DNA from: Pirellulaceae bacterium
GTDB lineage: Bacteria; Planctomycetota; Planctomycetia; Pirellulales; Pirellulaceae
NCBI GenBank assembly: GCA_019636385.1
Contig: JAHBXT010000003.1
Coordinates: forward strand, 62,001 to 126,000
Length of the DNA stretch: 64,000 nt
Direction: 5' to 3'
Position 1 is the first letter of the stretch. Every line of letters starts with the position of its first letter. A model generated the notes under the pieces. That model did not search any database and was not told the DNA's origin. It saw only the letters and a list, made by a program, of their open reading frames with translations. The translations under genes were made by a program, and so were the position numbers. This document shows positions 26,573-35,672 of this stretch, piece by piece.

Positions 26573-28660
26573 CTATGTTCCCGTCGAAGGTTGGCTCTGG
26601 TCGCTATCAGGGTTGGCTAAGGTAATTGAACGGGCTTCGAGCGGGGTGTCGCTGGCGTTCTTGTCTTTGGTGGGCAGGATAGTGCCGGGTTTGACACGCG
26701 GGCCGGTCAGCGATTCGTCGATGATCTTTAGCAGTTCCATCGAATCCATCACTTCGATCTCCAACAGTCGCTGCGTAATACTTTCAAGCGCAATGCGACG
26801 CTCCAATAGAATTTGTCGGGCGCGCTGCGTCATGTCGTCGATGATACGGTCCACCTCTTCGTCGATCTCGCGCGCGGTTTGCTCGCTGTGATCGCGACCA
26901 TAGCTCTCTACGCCACGAGCCCCCAGGAATGGACTACGGCCACTTTCGCGATAGTTAACGCGCCCCAACCGGCTCATGCCGAACTCCATGACCATGCTGC
27001 GTGCAATGGCGGTGGCACGCTCTAAATCGTTTTGCGCTCCAGTACTTATGTCCTTGAGCACAATCTCTTCGGCCAACGTACCGGCCAACAGCACCTGCAT
27101 CTGCGTTTCCAGTTCGGCCTGGGTCATCAAATAGCGATCGCCTTCGGGACGCTGTAGCGTGTAGCCCAGAGCAGCTAGTCCCCGTGGAATAATCGAGACC
27201 TTATGCACCGGATCGGTATTGGGCAGCGAGCAGGCAACTAGCGCATGAGCGGCCTCGTGATAGGCGACGCGCAGTTTCTCATCATCGTCCATGACGCGAC
27301 GCTTCTTTTCGAGTCCAGCCGTGACGCGCTCGATGCCTTCTTCAAACTCTTCTTGACCGACGGTGTTTTTGCCTTTGCGGGCCGCAAGCAGCGCGGCTTC
27401 GTTGACCAAGTTAGCCAAGTCGGCACCACAGAAACCACTGGTCATCGATGCGATACCCAGCAAATTGACGTTTGAGCCAAGTTTGACCGTCTTGACGTGG
27501 ACCTTCAAAATCTCCTCTCGACCAGACTTGTCAGGGCGATCGACGAGCACAGTTCTGTCGAAGCGGCCAGGACGCAACAGCGCTGAATCCAGCGTTTCGG
27601 GACGGTTGGTAGCCGCAACCACGATGATGCCACTGTTAGAATCAAACCCGTCCATCTCCACCAGCAGTGCGTTGAGCGTCTGTTCGCGTTCGTCATGCAC
27701 TCCGACAACCGAATTGCTACGGCTCTTGCCAAGAGCATCCAGTTCGTCGATAAAGATGATGCAGGGACTCTTGGCGCTAGCCTGCTGGAACATGTCACGC
27801 ACTCGGGCAGCTCCAACGCCCACAAACATCTCTACAAAATCGCTGCCGGATAGACTGAAGTATGGTACGCCAGCTTCTCCGGCAATCGCCTTGGCCAACA
27901 AAGTCTTGCCAGTGCCCGGAGGTCCAACCAACAGCACGCCTTTGGGGATGCGTCCACCGAGTCGTTGATACTTTTCAGGATATTTCAAGAAGTCGACGAT
28001 CTCGCGAACCTCTTCTACCGCCTCGTCAACGCCAGCTACATCGTCAAACGTAATGCCGATATCATCTTGAGCGTACAGCTTACCGCGTGATCGACCAAAG
28101 GACATTGGCGACCCCACACCGCTCAAGCGGCGCATGACGAAGGTCAACAGCAAAAACGAAGCGCCTAAGAAAATCAGCAGCGAACCGTATTTGTCAAACC
28201 AAGAGTCGCGTTGCGAGTGATCCCAATTGACGTTGCTGGCTACCAGCAAATTGGTCATCTGCTCGGCGGCTTGTTCAGATTTGTCTCGATTGACTCGAAA
28301 GCGGACTGCCATGGGCTGCGATTCTGGCTCTTTGGCGTCCAGATTGCGCCGCAACAACTTGCCCTCAATCGAGGCCTCATGAAGCTGTACATCGTTTATT
28401 CCGGACAGTTCTATCTGCCCACCATCGGCTTGCTGGATGATAATCCGGCCGCTCTTGCCTTCGCGTAGCGTCGTAGTGTTACCACGCTCGGCGTAGCTGG
28501 TCTCCTCCAGCAACCGAACCAAGTCTGGGTAGCGCAGGCGATAAATGCTGCTATTGACAACGTAGGCACCGACCACGAACAGGACAACAGCCGTCAAAAT
28601 GATGTACCAAACCCAGTTGTTGGCTTTGGAATCGTCCTTGCGGTCCTGCGAGTCGCTCAT
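26573..28660 (-). CDS. ftsH: ATP-dependent zinc metalloprotease FtsH
   Basis: A 695-residue membrane AAA+ protease that degrades misfolded membrane proteins and regulators. Two helices ([20 protein letters not shown] and ~165-185) flank a periplasmic domain of ~130 residues, a little larger than in E. coli. The AAA domain shows [20 protein letters not shown] and the second region of homology [20 protein letters not shown]. The pore loop is in the [10 protein letters not shown] region. The zinc site is HEAAH, with the usual aspartate further on in the peptidase domain ([10 protein letters not shown] region). The N-terminus carries polar Lys/Asp residues. The ATG at 28660 has AAAGG 11 nt upstream. 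It is divergent from dxr. Confidence 0.97.
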   Translation of the reverse strand: MSDSQDRKDDSKANNWVWYIILTAVVLFVVGAYVVNSSIYRLRYPDLVRLLEETSYAERGNTTTLREGKSGRIIIQQADGGQIELSGINDVQLHEASIEGKLLRRNLDAKEPESQPMAVRFRVNRDKSEQAAEQMTNLLVASNVNWDHSQRDSWFDKYGSLLIFLGASFLLLTFVMRRLSGVGSPMSFGRSRGKLYAQDDIGITFDDVAGVDEAVEEVREIVDFLKYPEKYQRLGGRIPKGVLLVGPPGTGKTLLAKAIAGEAGVPYFSLSGSDFVEMFVGVGAARVRDMFQQASAKSPCIIFIDELDALGKSRSNSVVGVHDEREQTLNALLVEMDGFDSNSGIIVVAATNRPETLDSALLRPGRFDRTVLVDRPDKSGREEILKVHVKTVKLGSNVNLLGIASMTSGFCGADLANLVNEAALLAARKGKNTVGQEEFEEGIERVTAGLEKKRRVMDDDEKLRVAYHEAAHALVACSLPNTDPVHKVSIIPRGLAALGYTLQRPEGDRYLMTQAELETQMQVLLAGTLAEEIVLKDISTGAQNDLERATAIARSMVMEFGMSRLGRVNYRESGRSPFLGARGVESYGRDHSEQTAREIDEEVDRIIDDMTQRARQILLERRIALESITQRLLEIEVMDSMELLKIIDESLTGPRVKPGTILPTKDKNASDTPLEARSITLANPDSDQSQPSTGT

Positions 28661-28808
28661 CAGATACTGAACCTTTGTATAGTCAATTGGGGTTCAAACG
28701 GGCGTGTCCCATTTGAGGCTTTCTCACTAGAGTATACGAGATTGGTCTGAATTGGCACTTGGGTCGTGGCGATGCGCCGAAAATGGACTTACGGCAACGC
28801 GGTTTGTA

Positions 28809-28837
28809 TTGCCCGCTCTAATTGCAATCACTATACC
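28809..28837 (+). promoter_or_regulatory. Candidate sigma-70 promoter of dxr-rseP
   Basis: TTGCCC at 28809-28814 and TATACC at 28832-28837, spacer 17 nt, in the 264-bp divergent region between ftsH and dxr. The -35 hexamer is identical to the one proposed upstream of the VWA gene. Visual prediction only. Confidence 0.25.
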
Positions 28838-28924
28838 AATCGCATCGAGTAAGACGGATTGCCGATCTGTCCAATTTAACTCGCTTGATTGGTCATTAGA
28901 TTTAAAAAAGAGACGCAAATCCCT

Positions 28925-30100
28925 GTGAATTCGAGTCGAACCAATGTCGCCGTGTTAGGGGCTTCGGGCAGCATTGGCGCGGCGGCTCTGGACGTGATTA
29001 GACAGTTGGGCCAGCCATGGCGGTTGGCGGCGCTGTCGGTACACCGGCAGGTCGAGCAACTCCCGAGTTTGGCCAGCGAGTTTGGCTGTTCGCTGGTGGT
29101 GGCGTCCGATGCGCGGCAGGCGCATCGACTGTCCAACTTGCAATTTTCACCTCAAACACGGGTCGTCGTGGGTCGGCAGGGGTTGATCGAGGCGGCCACT
29201 AGCAGTGACATCGACACTGTGTTGGCGGCTGTGGTCGGGGTGGCCGGAATGGAGAGCGCCCTGGCGGCCGCTCACGCCGGCAAACGGCTGGCGTTGGCTA
29301 ACAAAGAAGCCTTGGTGGTGGCCGGAGGTCTGCTGACGCGAGCCATTGCCGACAGTGGCGGACAGCTGATCCCGGTCGACAGCGAACACAGTGCCATTTT
29401 CCAGGCCCTACGCAGCGGAACCAACCAAGAGGTGGCTCGTATCATACTGACCGCCAGTGGTGGCCCGTTTCGCTGTTGGACCAAGTCGCAAATTCAAAAC
29501 GCAACGGTTGACGACGCGCTGGAGCATCCGACGTGGCGCATGGGTCGTAAAATTACAATCGACTCGGCTACAATGATGAACAAAGCGTTGGAGATCATTG
29601 AAGCCCGCTGGCTGTTCGGCCTGAGTGCACCCAAAATCGCCGTGGTTATCCATCCTCAGTCGATCGTGCATTCGATGGTAGAATTTGTCGACGGATCGGT
29701 AGTGGCCCAACTGAGCCCGCCGGACATGCGTTTGCCAATACAATATGCCTTGACTTATCCACAGCGTTGCCCAGGCCCAAGCTGCAAGATGGATTGGTCT
29801 AAGTCACAGGAATTGCAGTGGGAACCGGTAGACTTGGAACGTTTTCCGGCGGTCCAACTGGGCTGGGAAGTAGCCGAGCGCGGCGGAACGTGTGGTGCTG
29901 TGCTGAACGCGGCTAACGAAGCTGCCGTAGAAATGTTTTTGGCGGGTCAAATCCGTTTCACCGATATCGTTACCGCCAGCCGACAAGTCCTGCAACATCA
30001 TCAATTTGAATCTGATCCAACACTTGAACAACTCGTGCGCCTGGATGACTGGGCGCGACAGGAGATTCGCCGGTGGGTAACCTTGAGTTCCTCGATATAG
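28925..30100 (+). CDS. dxr: 1-deoxy-D-xylulose 5-phosphate reductoisomerase
   Basis: A ~391-residue cytosolic enzyme that converts DXP to MEP with NADPH, the committed step of the MEP isoprenoid pathway. The NADPH site is VLGASGSIG. ANKEALVVAG, IPVDSEHSAIFQAL with the metal ligands, and ILTASGGPFR lead to EHPTWRMGRKITIDSATMMN, the most diagnostic Dxr motif. The start is uncertain. The frame opens with TTG at 28889, while GTG at 28925 lies closer to the conserved domain and has GAGA ~11 nt upstream; I chose GTG. The 3' end overlaps rseP by 28 nt, a common pairing in bacteria. Confidence 0.95.
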   Translation: MNSSRTNVAVLGASGSIGAAALDVIRQLGQPWRLAALSVHRQVEQLPSLASEFGCSLVVASDARQAHRLSNLQFSPQTRVVVGRQGLIEAATSSDIDTVLAAVVGVAGMESALAAAHAGKRLALANKEALVVAGGLLTRAIADSGGQLIPVDSEHSAIFQALRSGTNQEVARIILTASGGPFRCWTKSQIQNATVDDALEHPTWRMGRKITIDSATMMNKALEIIEARWLFGLSAPKIAVVIHPQSIVHSMVEFVDGSVVAQLSPPDMRLPIQYALTYPQRCPGPSCKMDWSKSQELQWEPVDLERFPAVQLGWEVAERGGTCGAVLNAANEAAVEMFLAGQIRFTDIVTASRQVLQHHQFESDPTLEQLVRLDDWARQEIRRWVTLSSSI

Positions 30101-32229
30101 CGCTCAATTCGCACAGCAACTTGATGCTGCTGGCTGATTCGCCAGACTTTGCCTGGCTAGGTAAGTTGAGTCAGTGGGCGAAGGTCGCGCTTGGCTTGGG
30201 TTTTGTGATATTCATTCACGAATTGGGGCACTTTTTGGCCGCCAAGACATTCGGCGTGCGTTGCGATAAGTTCTATGTGGGCTTTGACGTTCCCATCAAG
30301 ATCGGTCCCATTCGCTTGCCCAGGACGCTCGGTAAATTCCAATGGGGCGAGACCGAGTATGGCATCGGCATCATCCCTTTGGGTGGCTACGTCAAAATGC
30401 TGGGCCAGGATGACGACCCACGGAACGCGCAGACGGAAGCCGATCGAGCGCGAGCTGGCTCGGGCGAAGACGCCCCCTTGGACCCACGCAGCTACCCCGC
30501 CAAGCCAGTCTGGCAACGCATGATCATCATATCGGCTGGAGTTGTCATGAATTTGATTTCTGCAGTCTTCTTGGCTGCTGCCGCTTACTTTTACGGAGTG
30601 CCCTATCCGCCATCGATCGTGGGCAGCGTAAATGCCGGAGGACCAGCCTGGCTGGCGGGATTAGAACCTGGCGATCAAGTTCTGCGAGTTGGGGCTGAGG
30701 GCGAAGATGATTACAACCTCCGATTTGCCGATTTAACTACGGGCGTTGTGATTCACGGCTTCAGAGCTAAGGGCCAGCCGTTGCCATTGCACGTCGACCG
30801 GCAGGGCAAGAGCCTCACGCTGAATCCCATACCCAGCCCGCGCTACGATCCGAAGGGGCGAGCCCATCTTTTGGGTTTTACCAGCGAACAATCCACGGAA
30901 CTTGCGCCTGGTGCCATCGACCCGCTTTCGCCGCTCAAATCGCAGAATCTGGATCTGCAGGCCAAGGATCGTGTCGTCGCCGTTGACGGACAACCGTTGC
31001 CCGTCGATAGTCGCCTAGGAACGATACGCGCCGCTGAATTCCGCCGACATCTGCAAGCTCGTTGGAATCAGCCGGTGAAACTAACGCTCCTGCGCCCAGC
31101 CGACGCGACAACGAGTTCCGCCGAGCAGACGATTGAGGTTGAACTGCCCGCGTTGGCCAAAAACTCACTTGGAATAGGATTCGCCATCGGGCCAGTCACC
31201 ACCATTCAGGCCGACTCCCTAGGCAAGCAAGCCGGCTTTGAAGTAGGCGACTTAATCGTATCCATCGACGGCACGCCAGTAGTCGATGCGCTGGCAGTTC
31301 CAGAATTATTCGCGTCCAAGGCCGGGAACCAAGTCACCCTTACTGTTCAACGGGGTTCAGCCGAGCAAGCGCAACAGTTAGATCTCACAGTCCAGGCTCC
31401 GGCCAAAGCTACCTTTGACAATGTCAGCTTGAATGGCTCTGGCGAATTGTCGCTGGGTGGGATCGGCGTAGCCTTCGACGTGAAATCAACGGTTTCTGCT
31501 GTCACCGGCGGGGCGGCCACCGATGGCCAGGTACAAGTTGGCGACAAACTAACGGCTTTTCGCTGGCAGGCGTCAGACGAGCAGAGCGTGGAGGCCAAGA
31601 AGGCATTCAATTTAGATTTGCTCGTCGAAGATCGCGAGATTAACGCGTATAACAATGTGGCCTCGTTGATGGAGCTGATTCAGAGGCTACCAGTAAATAG
31701 CAAATTCGTATGCCAATTCGACCGCAGCGGATCGACCGTTGAAGCGACCCTGATCAGTCATCCATCGACGGAACTCTATCGAACGGACGAGCGCGATTTG
31801 ATGTTCGTAGCGCTCAAGCAGGTTCATCGCACCGATCAGATTTCGACCGCGTTGAGTCTCGGGTTGTGGGAGACCAAACGGCGGCTGACGGAGGTACTTG
31901 GGTTCCTGCGGTTATTGGTCACCGGTCAGATCGGAGTCGGAGGACTGGCCGGGCCGGTGCGCTTGGTTGATTTTGCGGCTCAGGAAGCCAGTCACGGCAC
32001 TTCGCGGTTGTTGATTTTCTTAACGCTACTGAGTGCAAACCTGGCTATTCTCAATTTTCTGCCAATTCCCGCATTGGACGGCGGACACATGATGTTCTTG
32101 ACCTGCGAAGCCATTCGAGGCAAGCCTGTCAACGAGGAACTGCAAGTCCGCTTGACCATGGCTGGCGTCCTCAGCCTGCTGGCTTTGATGGCCTTCGTTA
32201 TTTTGAAGGATATCTATTCCTATATCTGA
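30073..32229 (+). CDS. rseP: RIP zinc metalloprotease RseP (site-2 protease)
   Basis: A 718-residue intramembrane protease that cleaves membrane-bound regulators such as anti-sigma factors. The zinc motif HELGH is at 49-53 in the first helix (FVIFIHELGHFLA), and the second motif (PIPALDGGH) lies near the C-terminus. The periplasmic region contains at least two PDZ-like domains (GGPAWLAGLEPGDQVLRVG and GKQAGFEVGDLIVSIDGTPV) and a third weaker one (VQVGDKLTAFRW). The protein is thus much longer than the ~450-residue E. coli enzyme. Start GTG at 30073 is supported by AGGAG 8 nt upstream; it overlaps dxr by 28 nt. No sigma/anti-sigma gene is adjacent. Confidence 0.93.
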   Translation: MGNLEFLDIALNSHSNLMLLADSPDFAWLGKLSQWAKVALGLGFVIFIHELGHFLAAKTFGVRCDKFYVGFDVPIKIGPIRLPRTLGKFQWGETEYGIGIIPLGGYVKMLGQDDDPRNAQTEADRARAGSGEDAPLDPRSYPAKPVWQRMIIISAGVVMNLISAVFLAAAAYFYGVPYPPSIVGSVNAGGPAWLAGLEPGDQVLRVGAEGEDDYNLRFADLTTGVVIHGFRAKGQPLPLHVDRQGKSLTLNPIPSPRYDPKGRAHLLGFTSEQSTELAPGAIDPLSPLKSQNLDLQAKDRVVAVDGQPLPVDSRLGTIRAAEFRRHLQARWNQPVKLTLLRPADATTSSAEQTIEVELPALAKNSLGIGFAIGPVTTIQADSLGKQAGFEVGDLIVSIDGTPVVDALAVPELFASKAGNQVTLTVQRGSAEQAQQLDLTVQAPAKATFDNVSLNGSGELSLGGIGVAFDVKSTVSAVTGGAATDGQVQVGDKLTAFRWQASDEQSVEAKKAFNLDLLVEDREINAYNNVASLMELIQRLPVNSKFVCQFDRSGSTVEATLISHPSTELYRTDERDLMFVALKQVHRTDQISTALSLGLWETKRRLTEVLGFLRLLVTGQIGVGGLAGPVRLVDFAAQEASHGTSRLLIFLTLLSANLAILNFLPIPALDGGHMMFLTCEAIRGKPVNEELQVRLTMAGVLSLLALMAFVILKDIYSYI

Positions 32230-32267
32230 TAGCAACTATTTGGCGATGCGCACCCGAGAGCCTAACC

Positions 32268-32294
32268 AACAGGCACGATGATTTCGTGCCTGTT
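32268..32294. terminator. Bidirectional stem-loop between convergent genes
   Basis: AACAGGCACGA (32268-32278) and TCGTGCCTGTT (32284-32294) form a perfect 11-bp stem with a 5-nt loop. It lies in the 123-bp gap between the stops of rseP (plus) and the BatA-like gene (minus). There is no long U-run on either side, but location and symmetry fit a shared transcription terminator. Confidence 0.6.
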
Positions 32295-32352
32295 CCGATG
32301 CAGGTCTCGGCGATCGATGTCTAACGTGGTCGTCGCCCATAGTTCCCTCAGG

Positions 32353-34308
32353 CTAGACGGCAATTCGTCGAGTATAAAGATACCACTCCAGCAGCAATAT
32401 GATCAGCCCAGCGGCCAATAGCCAGCGCCAGTATTCGGCGCGGACGACGGTGGCGGCGGCCGTGCGCGTTTCTACTTCTTGCAAGCCGATGCGAATGTCG
32501 GCCGCCGGCTGAATATTGCTTTCCGTATCACTAAACAGGTTGACGCTGAACATCTGCAAAGTTCGCTCGGGAGCGGTCGACTGAACGCGGTAGATGCCCA
32601 GAGTGTCGGTGTTGGAGTACGCAATCTGTGCAGAGCTATTGCGGCCGATCGGCGTCTGCTTGCCGCTTGGATCTTCGATTGTTAACTGATCAAAGCGACT
32701 GGACAAATGCATCACGGCCTGCTGTCCAGGACGAAATGATTTGGCTCCGGCCGACGAAGCTGCTCCACCCAAGTAATCCAAACAGTTCAAGACAAAAATT
32801 GGAAAACTACGGCGATTGACCCAATTGGTATTGTTCTGTTGCAACTTCAGTCCCACCACCGCATCTTGAAATGCGTCGCGGGGAGCTACCGCCATCAAGA
32901 CGCCGTCATCGCTCCGAGCCAGCTCGGCTGCACCGACCGGCAATTGGAAGCTGATGCCCTCGGCAATGAGCAGTGCACTTAAGTCTACGTACTGTAACAA
33001 TGGATGCCCACGATTGACGTCGATCACGAATATCGGACCTTGGGGTTCCGATGCTTTCCAGTCAGAGCCCGGTGGACACGTTCCCAGGAACAACGTATTG
33101 GCTTCGGGCATTGTCGTCGGTGCACAGTTGTCGTAGATAAACAAGTCAACGTTACCCGACGCCGATAAACGCTGCATCTCCTCGTTGTCCAATTCATCCG
33201 GGCGAATCTCGCGAACATGGGCGGCCGCCATGGCCAACGGCGTAGCCAAGGCAGCCCGTAGCGCTGTGTTGCCGTTGGAAACAAGAACCACCTCCAATTG
33301 CCGGGCCGGTGTTAGAGCTGCGTACGCCACGTTGTCCACTGCCAAGTGGTCGTCGGCCTGCAATCGCAATTCAAGTTGTCCTGCCTGCAAGTCGGCTATT
33401 TCAAAACTGAGGCCCTGCGCCTGCCCGCCGTCAAGCTGCACCTGTTCTGCGTCGATCAGTTGTCCGTCCAGTAGAAGTTCAGCATCGGCCCGCATGGGCT
33501 GGCTTCCAAAATTCTGGAGGCGCGCGTACGCTTCAACCTGCCCCGGCTTTTCTTCGTTGCGCTGGCAGGTGAAGGCGAGAATGGCGATGTTCTGGGGCTG
33601 CACACTACCAATCGGAATGTACTCGGCGGTCAGATTCCCCAAGTCGATCGGGGGTGTTGCAAATCCACCATCGCTCAGCAGATAAACGTGGGCCGGTACC
33701 GCCTCGGCGACCTGAATATCATTGACGTCTTGAATCTGACTGGTGCGACCCGGATTAGCCAAGCCGGAGGCTGTTCGCAGCGCCTCTATCAAATCGGTCG
33801 TCCGCGATGTGGGCCCAATCGACTGGATGGCAGCTTTCAAGCGTCGCTTGTCCGATGAATAGCCTTGCCGGACGTCAGCCCGATCGCTAAACGCAATCAC
33901 CATGGCCACATCGCTGCGATCCATACCATCCACCATCTGCATAGCGCGCTCTTTGGCAGCTTCCAGCCGGGTCATGCCAGCCACATCGGTAGCCTGCATG
34001 CTGGCAGAATTGTCGATCAAGAAGATTGACCGTTGCGCAATCGTCTGCTCGTCGCGGATACCTGGCCGCAGGCAGGCCAAGGCGACGATCCCCAATACCA
34101 ATAGCTGCAGCCATAGTAGCAGATTTTGGCGCAATCGTTGCCAAATGCTGTTGACGTGTAGATCCTCAATCGTGCGTCGCCAGAGATAGGTACTTGGCAC
34201 TTGCACCGGCGTTCGTCGCAGTTTGAGCAAGTACAGCATGACGACCAGCGGTGGAATGACGGCCATGACCAACCATTGCCAGCCGCTCAACATGTTCATC
34301 CAGCTCAT
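32353..34308 (-). CDS. BatA-type membrane protein with VWA domain
   Basis: A 651-residue inner-membrane protein. The N-terminus WQWLVMAVIPPLVVMLYLLKLRR with VPSTYLWRR is the BatA N-terminal domain. A second helix follows near residue 65, and a VWA domain (~90-260) contains IFLIDNSASMQA (DxSxS metal motif), MVIAFSDRADVR and VYLLSDGGF. After a beta-rich CARDB-like middle part, the C-terminus ends in a membrane helix (WRWLLAAGLIILLLEWYLYT). The ATG at 34308 has AGGT 5 nt upstream. Bat proteins usually act with a MoxR ATPase and a DUF58 protein in stress tolerance or complex assembly. Here the DUF58 gene lies 68 nt upstream. Confidence 0.85.
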   Translation of the reverse strand: MSWMNMLSGWQWLVMAVIPPLVVMLYLLKLRRTPVQVPSTYLWRRTIEDLHVNSIWQRLRQNLLLWLQLLVLGIVALACLRPGIRDEQTIAQRSIFLIDNSASMQATDVAGMTRLEAAKERAMQMVDGMDRSDVAMVIAFSDRADVRQGYSSDKRRLKAAIQSIGPTSRTTDLIEALRTASGLANPGRTSQIQDVNDIQVAEAVPAHVYLLSDGGFATPPIDLGNLTAEYIPIGSVQPQNIAILAFTCQRNEEKPGQVEAYARLQNFGSQPMRADAELLLDGQLIDAEQVQLDGGQAQGLSFEIADLQAGQLELRLQADDHLAVDNVAYAALTPARQLEVVLVSNGNTALRAALATPLAMAAAHVREIRPDELDNEEMQRLSASGNVDLFIYDNCAPTTMPEANTLFLGTCPPGSDWKASEPQGPIFVIDVNRGHPLLQYVDLSALLIAEGISFQLPVGAAELARSDDGVLMAVAPRDAFQDAVVGLKLQQNNTNWVNRRSFPIFVLNCLDYLGGAASSAGAKSFRPGQQAVMHLSSRFDQLTIEDPSGKQTPIGRNSSAQIAYSNTDTLGIYRVQSTAPERTLQMFSVNLFSDTESNIQPAADIRIGLQEVETRTAAATVVRAEYWRWLLAAGLIILLLEWYLYTRRIAV

Positions 34309-34376
34309 AGCGACCTCGCTCGACGTTGCCAAATGTTAATCGCCTGCTGTACAGTCGCTGCCGAAAACAACGCCAG

Positions 34377-35270
34377 TTAGCGAACCAAACCACGCTCACG
34401 CAAATACTGGCCGACCAGCACAGTGGCCCCCTGATCACTGCGAGCCAACAGATAGGTAATACCACGTCGCGCGCAGAATTGTCGCGCCTGGCCAGTAAAT
34501 GCAGCCAAGGTCTGCTGGTAACGCTTGAGCAGCGCCGTAGAAACAGAGATCTCCGTTTCGTCCGCATCCTCGCAATCCACCAGCTTGAGATCCCCCGTCA
34601 ATTCAGGCTGGATTTCTTCTGGCGACAAGAGATGCAGCAGATACACGTCCATTTGTTGGCTCACCAACAATCGCAACGCCGATTCGTAGCCGCCCTTGTC
34701 CATCAGATCAGTCAGCAGAATGACGATTCCACGTCCTGTGTTCCTTAAGCAAAACTGTTTGACTGCTTGCGTTAATGAAACCGTATACCGAGGTGCCACC
34801 GACTGTACAAAGTCGAGCATGCGATATAGTTGGCTACGGCCTCTCAGCACCGGACTAGCAGTGCTTGTCGGGCCTAAAAATTCGATCTTGACGCGATCGC
34901 CTCGACACAATCCAACAAACGCCAGGGCCGCCGCAATCTGTTTGGCGGCAAAAAATTTTGTCGGAGTGCCGAAATCCATGGACGGACTGGCATCCACCAA
35001 AAAATAGACATGCAAATCCTCCTCTTCCTGAAACAGTTTCAGAAACAGCCTGTCCATGCGCGCGTACAGGTTCCAATCGACGAATCGCAGGTCGTCCCCC
35101 GGCGTGTAATTGCGAAAGTCGGCAAACTCGACGCTCTGTCCCTTTCGGCGACTGCGGCGCTCGCCTTTCAATCGTCCGCGAAACACCTTGCGGCTAACCA
35201 ATTCCATGCGTTCCAGCTTGGCCATCAAGCTCGGAGGCAGCAGCTCAGCAGTCATAGTTGGTTCAATCAT
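34377..35270 (-). CDS. DUF58 domain protein
   Basis: A ~297-residue cytosolic protein. GRLKGERRSRRKGQSVEFAD and FRNYTPGDDLRFVDWNLYAR make the highly conserved DUF58 core (YxxGDDxRxIDW). A VWA-like fold with YFLVDASPSMDF follows. DUF58 proteins are the usual partner of MoxR AAA+ ATPases and BatA-like proteins. The gene is co-directional with the BatA-like gene. Two ATGs (35270 and 35255) are possible, neither with a strong Shine-Dalgarno sequence. No moxR gene precedes it in this window, which is unusual for the set. Confidence 0.88.
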   Translation of the reverse strand: MIEPTMTAELLPPSLMAKLERMELVSRKVFRGRLKGERRSRRKGQSVEFADFRNYTPGDDLRFVDWNLYARMDRLFLKLFQEEEDLHVYFLVDASPSMDFGTPTKFFAAKQIAAALAFVGLCRGDRVKIEFLGPTSTASPVLRGRSQLYRMLDFVQSVAPRYTVSLTQAVKQFCLRNTGRGIVILLTDLMDKGGYESALRLLVSQQMDVYLLHLLSPEEIQPELTGDLKLVDCEDADETEISVSTALLKRYQQTLAAFTGQARQFCARRGITYLLARSDQGATVLVGQYLRERGLVR

Positions 35271-35672
35271 TGGCCACTCGAGTCTTACGTTGCACTTCAA
35301 TCATTGGGTCACAGATTATCTGCAATAGGTGTCGCTGTCATGCCTATGCCATTGAAGTTCAACCAACCACGACTCTACCTCGGTTGGATTGCCATGGATC
35401 AGCCAACGCTGGATGGTCATCGAGTATCCACTACAACATTCGACAGATTCAGTGCCGTAATCCCGCGTATGCGGGAGAAGAATTGCCCGTAGTCCAAGTT
35501 GCTGGCTGTGGTGTGGGTTGCTGCACGCAAATTATACTTTAGCAGCTCGATGTAGGGTACTTGGCTTGAAACCTTGCAGGTAGGGTTTTCCGGGGTTGCT
35601 GCACAGCCTATCCTACTTACATTCTGGCATCCTGCTGACTTGATTTGTTCTGCGCCCGGAATGTTGCCCGCC
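35271..35672. other. Divergent intergenic region
   Basis: About 400 bases between the DUF58 gene and the EEP-family gene. It contains a small perfect hairpin TCCCGC-GTAT-GCGGGA at 35461-35476 and two copies of GGGTTGCTGCAC ~75 nt apart (near 35515 and 35592). TATACT at 35533-35538 could be a -10 element but has no matching -35. No gene seen. Confidence 0.4.
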
